From Viola odorata (Eukaryota; Streptophyta; Magnoliopsida; Malpighiales; Violaceae): a stretch of DNA of 64,000 nucleotides. Below, piece by piece: positions 46,611 to 56,789 of this stretch. Made by a program: the position numbers and the translations under genes. Position 1 is the first letter of the stretch; each line of letters starts with the position of its first letter. The DNA lies in the NCBI GenBank assembly GCA_963691705.1, contig OY829546.1, positions 9,806,001 through 9,870,000 of the forward strand, read 5' to 3'. Below the pieces are notes generated by a model that made no database searches, had not been told where the DNA came from, and saw nothing but the letters and a program-made list of their open reading frames with translations.

Positions 46611-46894
46611 GGAAGAAAATGGTAAACTTCACTTCATAACATAAAAGTTCACCTTCAGTGATGTATACAGTGCGATAAGAAGGTAGTTCGCAATGTGAAG
46701 ACAATGGGTATACAACCTAATGTGCTGTTGTTATTGTTGTCTAAAAAACCAAAAAAATGTGCTGTTATTGCTCACAACAGTAAATTGAAACAGAATGATG
46801 TCCCAAATTGACGTCTGAGTTATGAGGCTTGTCTGAGCAAGAAGCTTGTGTGAATAACAGATAAGCAGACGATTAGATTCAAGAGAAACATTAC

Positions 46895-47893
46895 GTGGTT
46901 GGATCCTTCCCGAACCCCATCATTGCATGGGTTGCAAACATTGATCCTCTACGAATCGTTTCTATGAGTCGGCCAGCCAGTGGTAACTTGATTGTTTCTC
47001 TATTTCCAATAGGCTTCTTGTTCCACCTATACAAATGCATGCAAGAGTTTTAGATGAGCATATCAAATTTATAACAGCTTCTGTATGCATAAACACTCAG
47101 CCGTATTATTAAGTCCCTAAACCACACACAAAAAATCACCAGCCAGATACCATAGGTTTCGGTGAAATATAAGCACAAAATGACAATCAACACAGGTTCC
47201 ATAAGTATGGAGTTCAAAAAATATTATGTTACAAGTCTATGGTGAAATATTAAGCTAGTCATCAGTTTACAGAACGTCTACAGGTTCGTAGGTGTAGTTA
47301 TAATAGAACCCTATATTATGTCTTCATTCCACCATACATATGTAGTATCTAACCTAAACTTATGGTATAAGTCAAGTTTGTATAGTGAGGAGGTAATTTC
47401 AATGAAAGAACAATTTTTTCACAGCACAAAGTATGAGCGACAAATATTTATCAAACTCACTGCACAAAATAATCTTCAATATATAAAGAGGCACTACCAT
47501 ATATGGAAAAGAGCAATGTAGACAAACATGCACTACCAACAAGGTACTGTGTTCCTTTCTTAAGGATAGAGAGTCCAAAATACTAGGTTGAGTTGGAAAG
47601 GCAACAGGGTATACCAGTATTCATGACGAACAACTTTACCATACTCGACATATAGCTTGATGAGTGATATCATATCTATGTCTTTTCCCATGAACTTATA
47701 ATGCTGCTTGTTCTCAATCAATATCTGAAATTAATGTATAGAACCACAAATCTCGAATCAAAACTAATCCCATTGACTGTGAAAATGAAAACTAAAATAA
47801 GGAGCTCCAAATGAGATTGCAAACCTCCTGCTTTCCATTTGGCAATGCATTCCCTCTGACATTGTATTCAACAATACTTGATTCGCTAAAGAC
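46895..47893 (-). pseudogene. Three consecutive exons of an unrecognised gene
   Basis: The exons at 47825-47893, 47615-47724 and 46895-47026 have AG and GT borders and join in phase: VFSESSIVEYNVRGNALPNG, then KFMGKDIDMISLIKLYVEYG and VRHEYWWNKKPIGNRETIK, then PLAGRLIETIRRGSMFATHA. The sequence looks like a real conserved protein, but I do not recognise the family. The gene is not continued on either side: upstream is an aspartate-semialdehyde dehydrogenase exon and downstream a PQQL exon. It is thus a fragment within the mosaic. Confidence 0.6.
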
Positions 47894-48549
47894 CTGGGAC
47901 ACAAAGAAAAAGGTTCTTCACACATGATTCACAAATACAATGAATGTAATGATCCGGTCTTCAAGATTCAAATCCCCCAAAACGAGAAGAAAATATTTTC
48001 TACACAGATCAACTTAATCAAGCTAAAAAGCTTGAAATTCTTAGGGTGAAAATTGAAGAAAATGATTGTTGACATATAATTAATTACGCTGTGGGTAATA
48101 GACTTCTTGTTGTTGAGTCTGATCATGATGAGATGATGAAAGACCAGTTGCAATCACAACATTCTTATTTATATTAATTAAAGAAACAAAAAATCATTTG
48201 ACAGGAAATAGCAAAATTGGAGAGTGAAATCCATATCAGAACGTTTATATATTTGACACATCATCTTCTCAACATGGACTCTCAAAGTTACAAGACCGGT
48301 ACCGGAAAAGATAGTCTGCAACTATCAGCTTTCATGTTTCAACCATGCTAATATTTTAACAAAACTTCTTCCCAAAAATGGATGAAATTAGATCAATAAA
48401 ACTACAAAGTAGAATGAAAGAAAAGGCTGAGGTGTGTATCCTACAAGCATCACACTATTTGTCCCCCAATGCGAAAAGGAATATTGAAGATGCAGACTAC
48501 AGAACAAATCTGGGGTGACACTAGCAAATGAATAAAACAAACTATTAGA

Positions 48550-48631
48550 CTATAGCAACATCTCAGCAATCTGAATAGCACTAAGCGCAGCTCCTTTGCG
48601 TATTTGATCACCGCAGACAAAGATATCCAAC
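48550..48631 (-). pseudogene. Aspartate-semialdehyde dehydrogenase last-exon fragment
   Basis: After a CAG acceptor the exon encodes LDIFVCGDQIRKGAALSAIQ and IAEMLL, then TAG. This is the conserved C-terminus of plant ASADH (lysine/threonine/methionine pathway). The catalytic Cys and His lie in earlier exons that are absent. It is only the terminal exon. Confidence 0.85.
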
Positions 48632-49160
48632 CTGTTTCGAACTCCATAATCAGTATGACAGCTTTTTAAAAAGGAACAGTAATAATTAACTAAATAGCAG
48701 ATCATACGAGACTTGAAAGTCATATTTGTTGTATACAATCAATATTCAAGTCATATTTGTTGTATACAATCAATATAAAAGTAAAGGCATTGCACATAAC
48801 TCCAGGATAGACATGTGGAGACTTTAACATACATACTACAAATGCATATCAGTATAGAACATGCATACCTAAGAGTATAAAGACTGTCCAAAACTTTGGA
48901 ATTTTGATTGAAGCACAAAAATGGCAAGCTGATTAATCATTAATAGAAGCAAGCTCAAATCAATAGAAAAACATCATAAGAGGAAATCTTGTGTTGCTTC
49001 AAGGTGCTAGTTAACTCCATTCTGGATCATTGTTTCTTTTGTATTCTAACTTTTAAGGCAACAGAAGGATCATGTTGAACTCAGTGTTATGTCAAAATGA
49101 CAAGAAATGATTAACAAAGTAAAGCAAAGACATCGAGCATGTTCATATTTATCCTAGTAC

Positions 49161-49450
49161 CTGTCCATAGACTCTCCATGACCAAGCTGTCCATTTGTAC
49201 CTCTTCCCCAAGAAAATACATTCTGTTTTTCAGTAATGGCGAGAGTGTGCCTCCATCCACATGAAATGTGTGATACTTTCTGCCATGAGCCAAATAGATA
49301 TGCACATAAAGCAAAATGTCAGACTATGATTAAGCAGCCAAATAGATGTGCTATTTTAACAAATATTATGAGCTACAGCAACAAGAATGTACCTGGTCAA
49401 GGGGAAATTTAACTTGCACAGGAGAGCAATGATCTACACTGTCCCAAATG
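49161..49450 (-). pseudogene. UVR8-like RCC1-repeat gene fragment
   Basis: The exon 49161-49279 (AG and GT borders) encodes KVSHISCGWRHTLAITEKQN and VFSWGRGTNGQLGHGES. The piece at 49393-about 49450 encodes DSVDHCSPVQVKFPLDQ. Both match one RCC1 blade region of the UV-B receptor UVR8 (family consensus CGWRHTLAVT ... WGRGTNGQLG). Two of seven blades remain, so it cannot form the propeller. Confidence 0.8.
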
Positions 49451-49483
49451 AATGTGCCTTAAATAGTTTCTTAATTCACTTAC

Positions 49484-49850
49484 TCTGGTAACTTGATCAA
49501 AAAGTTCTCCACCTTCACATGATTCAAGTGCCATGTCTGCACAACATAATCAACTAAAATGTCACATGACAAACCCATAATGCCATCAGTGACAGGAAAA
49601 AGAACATGAAAAATAAATTAAGTACAAAGAATACAGAAATTGATGGACAGATAGTAGAAGGCCACATACATAGTGAATAACTATCTTGAAAAGTAAAAAA
49701 TAGCCGAATAATCCCAGGATGGCCCAATTGATCAAGAACAATCCTTTCCAGCTTCACATAAGCAGTTTTATTTTCTTTGGTGATAAATTTTTTGTCCATG
49801 ATCTTCAATGCATATACAGCTCCTGTATCTTTCTTTTTAGCTCTTACTAC
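49484..49850 (-). pseudogene. PDK1 (3-phosphoinositide-dependent protein kinase 1) fragment
   Basis: The exon 49670-49850 encodes [20 protein letters not shown], with the ATP-anchoring Lys in ALKIMDK, then [20 protein letters not shown] and [12 protein letters not shown]. The exon 49484-49536 continues in phase through a Y codon split by the intron: MALESCEGGELFDQVTR. These are kinase subdomains II-V of plant PDK1. The glycine loop before and the catalytic loop after are missing. Splice sites are intact. Confidence 0.9.
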
Positions 49851-50224
49851 CTGATACATCCACAAGTGAGCTCTGCGTAAATGATTACGAACAACTATCA
49901 TAGGCAAACCATAAACAAGAGAACGCTCGAAAAATCGTTCAACCAAGACAACCTTTGCAGTTAAAAGTAATAAAGATGAGCCTTCTCAATGAAAGCCCAT
50001 GTTTTATTTGCCTTCCAATTCGAAGTAAGAAATTTTATTTTCAAAGAAAAAACTTCTTTTTTTTCCTTTAAGGGACATGAAACAGCAGTATCAGAGAATC
50101 AAGTCATATACCGCAATGCATGTAATTTCATTTACTAAACCTATACTTCTGGCCACTAAACCTGATTCATTGATAATCCTCTGACACTTACAAAAGTTGC
50201 TGTTCAACTTGCCATTTACAATTG

Positions 50225-51815
50225 GTCTTGCTGCAGGGGTGATGTGCTGGAAGTCGACACGTGGGCAAGCCATTCAGGAAAGAGAGGCATGCGGCGTGAT
50301 TGGATTCTGAAGGATGCTAAAACGGGGCAAACAGTGGCTAAAGCCTTCAGGTAATGTTCCCTTCCCAGTGCTTGCTTTTCAATTGTTTCCGCCATTGTTG
50401 GCTAATTATTTGATGACTTTCGCAGTGTGTTTGTACTGATGAACAAGCTGACCCGGAAGTTTGCTAAAGAAGTAAGGGCTGAAATACACCCTTACTTTTT
50501 GAACTCTGAGCCTGCTGTGGGGGAGGACCCTAGGAAAATACCCAAGGTTGAAGAAAAGGAAACAACCCCTGCCTACAGAGATCTAAGGGTAATTTAATGT
50601 GGTATTTTGTTTTATTTTTTTGCTTCCACACATAGATGCCTGTGAACTTGCCAATATTTTCCCAGTAACAGGCTCCGTCTTCTCTGATTAACAGGTTACA
50701 CGGAGTGATTTGGATGTGAATCAACATGTAAACAACGTGAAGTACATTCGCTGGATACTGGATGTAAGTTCTTTAAAGTAGAAAGCTCTTATTTTTGTTC
50801 TTTTCCTTGCTTTTCGGTTGCATTACTATGTTTTCTCTTTTTTCTTTTTTTGCAGTGTACTCCGCCGGAAATTCTGAAGAGTCATGAACTGGCTTCAATG
50901 ACTTTGGATTATAGGAGGGAATGTCAAAAGGACAGTATCATGGAGTGCCTCACTGCTGTCTCTGGAGCTGCGATAGAGAAATACCGGCGAGATTAAGTGA
51001 GGCAAACAAAGCCTTTCAAAAAAAAAAAGCAAGTGTTGGCCAAAGTCATTGAAGCCAGTTCATGACTCTCCAAACTTTCAAAAAAAAAAAGCAAGTGTTG
51101 GCACTCAATCTCACACTGTCCTTTTGACATTCTCTCCTATGATCCAAAGTCAGTTCATGACTCTCCAAAATTTCCGGCGGAGTACACTGCAAAAAAAAGA
51201 AAAAGAGAAAACATAGTAATGCAACAGAAAAGCAAGGAAAAGAACAAACATAAGAGCTTTCTACGTTGAAGAACTTACATCCAGTATCCAGCGAATGTAC
51301 TTCACGTTGTTGATTCACATCCAAATCACTCCGTGTAACCTGTTAATCAGAGAAGACGGAGCCTGTTACTGGGAAAATATTGGCAAGTTCACAGGCATCT
51401 ATGTGTGGAAGCAAAAAAATAAAACAAAATACCACATTAAATTACCCTTAGATCTCGAGGGGTTGTTTCCTTTTCTTCAACCTTGGGTATTTTCCTAGGT
51501 CCTCCCCTCCCCCACAGCAGGCTCAGAGTTCAAAAAGTAAGGGTGTATTTCAACCCTTACTTCTTCTGGTATTTTAGCAAACTTCCGGGTCAGCTTGTTC
51601 ATCAGTACAAACACACTGCGCAAGTCATCAAATAATTAGCCAACAATGGCGGAAACAATTGAAAAGCAAGCACTGGGAAAGGGAACATTACCTGAAGGCT
51701 TTAGCCACTGTTTGCCCCATTTTAGCATCCTTCATAATCCAATCACGCCGCATGCCTCTCTTTCCTGAATGGCTTGCCCACGTGTCGACTTCCAGCACAT
51801 CACCCCTGCAGCAAG
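50225..51815. repeat. Large inverted repeat made of two tail-to-tail FATB copies
   Basis: The plus-strand arm (50225-about 51000) and minus-strand arm (about 51050-51815) carry the same four FATB exons with their introns, at about 95% identity by eye. The spacer is only about 50-100 bp and holds two direct copies of CAAGTGTTGGC after an A-run (about 51014-51041 and 51075-51103). Transcription across it would yield a hairpin RNA of about 0.75 kb. Confidence 0.9.
50237..50996 (+). pseudogene. FATB acyl-ACP thioesterase, partial plus-strand copy
   Basis: Four exons (50237-50350, 50426-50588, 50695-50763, 50856-50996) with GT-AG borders encode GDVLEVDTWASHSGKRGMRR, SVFVLMNKLTRKFAKEVRA, SDLDVNQHVNNVKYIRWILD and TPPEILKSHELASMTLDYR. 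This is the C-terminal half of plant FATB thioesterase, which releases saturated fatty acids from acyl-ACP in plastids. The NQHVNN motif with the catalytic Asn and His is present. The N-terminal exons are missing, three codons (IPE) are lost after KFAK, and the protein ends early with EKYRRD. Confidence 0.85.
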
Positions 51816-52476
51816 ACCAAAAAAAAGTGTCAAACTTGCATAATGGTACTGAAAGCAAGACAAATAATTTCAGATGAACAAAAGTGTCAGCTTACCAAGT
51901 AGGATAGTAATCTACCATAATGTTCATCCAAGCAACCACCCAAATTAGGTTGGCTTTGCACATTTCAGGAGTTGAACCAAATCCATCAGCAAGAAGCCCA
52001 ACAGCCCTACCATGATTGAGGGCTGTTTCTTGCGAAAACAGAAAGTAAATAGGAGTTCAAATTTATGAAGGAAATAACTACAAAAATTCATTTTCTTAAA
52101 AGGGTGCTTTGGTACGTACTTGTAACTTCTTCATTAAGGTCTCCATAGATGCCGTACGATCAGCACCAATATCATACGATCTGATAGAGAAATTTTGTCT
52201 GAACACAAAACCATCCTTAATCATTTTGCCAGTAACAAACTGGTCGACAAGCATGTCCACTCGCCTCTCTTTGCAATCAGGCATCACCCATTCCTTCTCT
52301 GCAGCTGAAAAGACGGTATTGAAGGCACCCAGGAGCATGCTCCAGTCAGGAATCTTCACAGTTTCCACGGGGCTCACGGAGGATCCATCTATCTTGGGAG
52401 GTGATTGGGCATCAGTCTTAACTAATAAAATCCATGACGCCATGACAATAGAGAACAAGAAATGAAAACCCCCCAT
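51046..52476 (-). pseudogene. FATB acyl-ACP thioesterase, minus-strand copy, damaged
   Basis: Exons are seen at about 52442-52120 (SPPKIDGSSVSPVETVKIPD, VFRQNFSIRSYDIGADRTAS), 52028-51896 (ALNHGRAVGLLADGFGSTPE), 51805-51692, 51615-51446, 51339-51279 and 51186-51046. Damage: the acceptor before the second exon is shifted by one base, giving a frameshift; exon 4 has a 4-nt gain after AVGE followed by a stop; exon 5 has lost 8 nt, removing His and Val of the catalytic NQHVNN; and the last exon is truncated. No normal plastid transit peptide is visible. It derives from a real FATB gene but is not functional. Confidence 0.85.
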
Positions 52477-52659
52477 CAATACCCCTATGCAAGTCACAAG
52501 TAACGCCTCAACTACTAATGGTAGGAGAATAATTGAACCCACCCAAGAAAAGATAGAATTAAACTAAGAACCCCCATTATTGATTGAACAAATTAAATAA
52601 ATCCAAGAAACCCATTACTGATTTAATCAGAAACAGAGAGGAAAAAAAGTACACTCACT

Positions 52660-52800
52660 GGAGATTGGGATGTTGTTGTTGTTAACAGCGGCAGTGTTGC
52701 TGTTCAGAGCTGCTAGAGCCGGGGGTGGTGGAGGAGGAACGAGATGAGGGAATTTGAGAACGAAGTCGAACGAGAGGGAGAGGGTTCTGTTCTGGTTTTT
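52660..52800 (-). other. Exon-like leader upstream of FATB copy
   Basis: Pro/Asn-rich minus-strand sequence (LVPPPPPPALAALNSNTAAV) that ends at a good GT donor (CCA|GTGAGT). It could be a 5' exon of the FATB copy or another captured fragment. Function unknown. Confidence 0.3.
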
Positions 52801-52861
52801 CAGATGAGGGAAGGGAATGGCAATTTAGTAAAAATATATGCTTATATAGTAGGTAAGAAAG

Positions 52862-52895
52862 TTCGGTGAAAAACCGAAAGTAGAGTTTATCCTAA
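52862..52895 (+). other. Hairpin plus CTAA: possible Helitron 3' end
   Basis: TTCGGT, loop GAAAA, ACCGAA, then 13 nt, then CTAA followed by T. This is the arrangement of a Helitron terminus, and it lies just outside the gene-fragment mosaic. No matching 5' TC end was located, so it remains a candidate. Confidence 0.3.
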
Positions 52896-53006
52896 TTTCT
52901 TTAGAAATATTTATTGTTATAATCTCTTATTTAAAAGAGTGAGCATGGGTTACAAGATGATAATGGCCCTTGTGAAAAGAGATTGTTATAATCTTTTATT
53001 TAAAAG

Positions 53007-54393
53007 TAGGGATGTAAGAAAACTGGATTGAATCGGAAACTGAACCAGAATCGGAGCATTTTACATTGAACCGGATTGAATTGAAAGGTTCCGGTTCAGT
53101 CCGATTCTACTCGTAAAAGAACCGAAAATTTCCGATTCTGTCCGGTTCTACTCTTACCAAAATTCGTAAACCGAACCATATCAAAATTCCTTTTTCCATC
53201 TTTTCCTTCTAACTGGGCTTGGGCCGCTTGGCCAGGCCATCTTTTCCTTCTTTCTTCCTTCTAACTGGGCTGGGCTAGTTACCTAAGTCCATTGTTTTAT
53301 TTTTTAATTGTTTGTAAATTGTAATAGTTAGCTAATAATTTATTTAATTATTTGTAATAGCTAGCTAATATATTTTTAATTTATAATTAATTTAATGACT
53401 TTTTAAATAATATTTTATTGACATTTCATGTGAAGTTTAATATTTATATTTTATTTAATAAATTATTATATAAATTATTATATAATATAATCAATAAATT
53501 TTATTATTAAATATATGTAATAATGACTCCATGAAAATAAAAAATAAAATAGAAATTTACTTTCGTTTTCTCAATCTTTACCATTCATACCAAATAAAAA
53601 TAATTAGTCATTCAAATTTTGTTATTCTCATTTCTAGTGGTACGATATTAAACACATTAAGAAATACTCCATAATTCTCACTCCTTTCCTCTATTGAATC
53701 CATTTTCATTTCTTGTGGTTTATTAAGAGCAACCAAACAAGTCGTAAAAGTATTAAATGAAACATGCGTCTAAAATTGTATAAATTCATGACAAACTCTT
53801 ATTATTGACAATGTGACGTGTTAAAAACTTAGCTATCTAACAATTAATATAATTAACAATAATATTATCATTTTAAAAAAATTATTATTATAATTATAAT
53901 ACAATCTCAATTCCAATAAACCACTCGAGAGAAAATAAATACATATTAACTCCCTATAATAAAACTAAGAAATGAAAAAAATTCTTTATTTCCTTTTGTT
54001 TTCTTTCAAAACGACGCCGTTTTGAACCAAAACACACCATTTTAGTGCTTAACGTATTTGACCTCAAAATACATATATATATATATATGCAATATACATC
54101 AAAAGTTGACTTTGGTTTAGTGGCTAAGTAGTAGACATGCCTTCTAAACCCCCTCCCATTCAAAATTTCCTTTTACCAACTTTCTTTAATAAAATAATTA
54201 TATTATTAAAAAAAATTAAAAACACATTTAAAAAAAAACTAGAATAAGGAAAATTAGTATATTATTTAAACAAAATTTAAAAAAAATTTAATTTAAAAAA
54301 AAAAAAAAAAAAGGAACCGGACCGGACTGTCCAGTTCAAAGGCCATCAGAACAGTCCAATTCTAACCTTAAAACCGGACCTATTACACCTCTA
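53007..54393. mobile_element. Non-autonomous hAT element, 1.4 kb
   Basis: The left end is TAGGGATGTAAGA and the inverted right end TAGAGGTGTAATAGG, with GGTTCCGGTTC-type subterminal repeats near both ends. The flanks are TTTAAAAG (52999-53006) and TTTAAAGA (54394-54401), an imperfect 8-bp duplication. It interrupts the second unit of a tandem duplication: GTGAGCATGGGTTACAAGAT occurs at about 52940 and again at about 54404. The interior is AT-rich without genes. Confidence 0.75.
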
Positions 54394-54493
54394 TTTAAAG
54401 AGAGTGAGCATGGGTTACAAGATGATAATAGCTCATGAGTCGTGCTATTCCGTAGGAATAGACAAGAGGAATATACAAGAGGAATGACGTGAG

Positions 54494-56779
54494 AGCCACG
54501 TCATTCCCTAATTTCAAATTTGCCACTGCCGGCAAAGTTACGAAATTGCCTCCGCATCTCCTTCTTCCTTCATACCCTCTCTTCCTCCCTCAGCCCGATC
54601 TAAATCTAGGGTTTTTCTTCTCCATTCGCGATTTTGCAACGCTTCTCCTCCATTCGCGATCTCCCTTCCTCCCTCCTCCATTCGCAACCTCCACGCCTCT
54701 GTTTTGCCGAAGCACATATCATCAAGATCCTGACTTTTACACCACCTGCCATCACCACCGCCACAGTCCCCAAATCACCAAATCAGCCCCAAACCACAAC
54801 GAATTCACACTCTCTCCCTCTCTAAGTCTTGGAACCTCACCTCTCGATTCTCAATCACTCTCCTTCTCGGCAGCACTCAAACAAGGTTTAATTTTATTAC
54901 TGTTTTTTGATTTAATTGCTGCTCTTGATTTAATTAATTGTTGCTTGCTGCTCCTGGTTTGATTTTATTGCTGCTGTTGTTCAATTAATTTGATTGCTGC
55001 TTGGATTAAGTTGATTGGTCTGCCTTCAATTAATTTCATTGTTCTATATTCAATTAGATGATTGCTGCTTGGATTAATTTGATTGCTCCGCCTTCAATCA
55101 TGGTTCATTGCTTAGTTAGGTTCAATCTATAGCATCAATCTATATGCTCTGCAGCTAATATGTGTGCATAACCAATAACTTGTGAATTCAATAATCCAAA
55201 TTACCATTTGGGGTGTCTTCAATGACTTGGATCTTGGCATTTTTTTTGAGTTTTCAGGATTGCTTCCTTCAATTTCTGCAAACAGACAGTTGAAAACCAA
55301 CCAAATTCAACTTATCTACGTAATGTAGCAAATTAAGTCCAAATTCATTTACTCCTTCAAAACCTGAATTGCAGTCTCGGTAGAATCCTCAGGAATCGTC
55401 CACGGGAAAGCAAATAGAGAAGATTTGGGATTTGTTGATACGCACCCTGGATTTGAAGATGGGCATGGCCTGATAAAAGCAAGATAGAAGGAGGAAAAAG
55501 AGAAAGAAAATCCATTTACTGAAAATGAGGTTAGTGGAACCACACACCCATTTTCTAGTCCAACCTGCAAGTTCTTGGATTGAGAAAATGGGGTGGTGGG
55601 AGGGAGGAAGGGAGGAGGAGTTGAGAGAAGGGATAGCCGAGGAAGGTAAAGGAGAATTTCAGGTTAGAGTGAGGGCTAGAGAGATGAGATTGGTGAAGAG
55701 AATGGGTTTTGGAGGAATGATTTTAAAACTGAATTTCGTGATTTGGAGAGGAGGGAGAGAGGGTTTCAGGATTGGGGTTTTGGAGTTTGAAGAAGGATGG
55801 GGAAGAAGACGACTGATGCCGCCAAAACCATGTCCGATCAAACTCATGGTTTGTTATAAGTTCGGTTGTCCTTGAACTCCTGTCCAGCATTTTGAAGCCG
55901 TCCCAATTCCCAGATGAGTCATGGACCTCAAGACCCTGATCCCCTTTCTGGGCTGTACTGTCACTCAAAAAACACCACGTATATAGATAATATGTAGTTA
56001 CATTAGTTAATAAGTAGTAATATTGAAATATTGTGTTAGCATTTTTGACGTCACTATTTTGTTTTCACTCCTTATTTATTACCAAAAAAAAATTCTCAAG
56101 TTTGAAATAAAATAATTTTTTTATATAAGAAATAAAATAATTTCTTTTTAGTTCGATTAGAATACTCTAATTTATTTAAATTGGTTGGAGGATTAGAAAA
56201 AAAAATTGTAATATAACACAACGATCATAATATTTGTTTAGGTAGCGTTTGGTTTACGGAATGCTATTTTCCCCCTTGGAATCACTCTCCCGGGAGAGTG
56301 ATACCTGGGAGAGTGATTGAGGGGAATGTCAATTTTTTGTATTTGGTTGAGATTTAAGATTTCCGGGAAAGTAACATTATTGTGTTTGTTTTGTACTCCC
56401 TCCGGTCCGAATTAAAAGTCGCGCACGCATCTCGAGGAGGCCGGATGGCTCACTATTTGTCCCCGAAAAATTCCGTACTTTTTGAACGTACGCAAATCCT
56501 TAACGTACGTTCGAAAAAAAGTACGGAATTTTTCGTGGACAAATAGTGAGTCATTCGGCCTCCTCGAGGTGCGTGCGCGACGTTTAATTCGGACCGGAGG
56601 GAGTAGTATATTAATCTACTGCTATTGTACATGAACGTCGATATGTCAGGAATTTTTTGGTTGGAGGATATTTTTTGAACACAAGTCAATAATACATGAC
56701 AAATTGGAAAACGAACACGGGGTAGTATGGTAAATTTAGAAAGCAGTGGCAAACTTGTAATTAAAGAATGACGTGAGCT
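54494..56779. mobile_element. Possible TIR element with unrecognised gene-like interior
   Basis: The left AGCCACGTCATTCCCTAATT and the inverted right AGCTCACGTCATTCTTTAAT continue into matching TTGCCACTGC, giving TIRs of about 37 bp. No clear target duplication was found. The interior has a C/T-rich leader-like part (54540-54900) and minus-strand open stretches: 55349-55440 reads NPKSSLFAFPWTIPEDSTET and 55723-55968 carries GNWDGFKMLDRSS. They look like gene remnants, but I do not recognise them. Confidence 0.4.
56396..56603. mobile_element. Stowaway MITE, 208 bp, TSD TA
   Basis: It begins CTCCCTCCGGTCCGAATTAA and is an almost complete inverted repeat ending TTAATTCGGACCGGAGGGAG, flanked by TA at 56394-56395 and 56604-56605. 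CTCCCTCCGT-type termini and a TA duplication define the Stowaway (Tc1/mariner) family. Confidence 0.9.
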
Positions 56780-56789
56780 GGGTTTGTTC

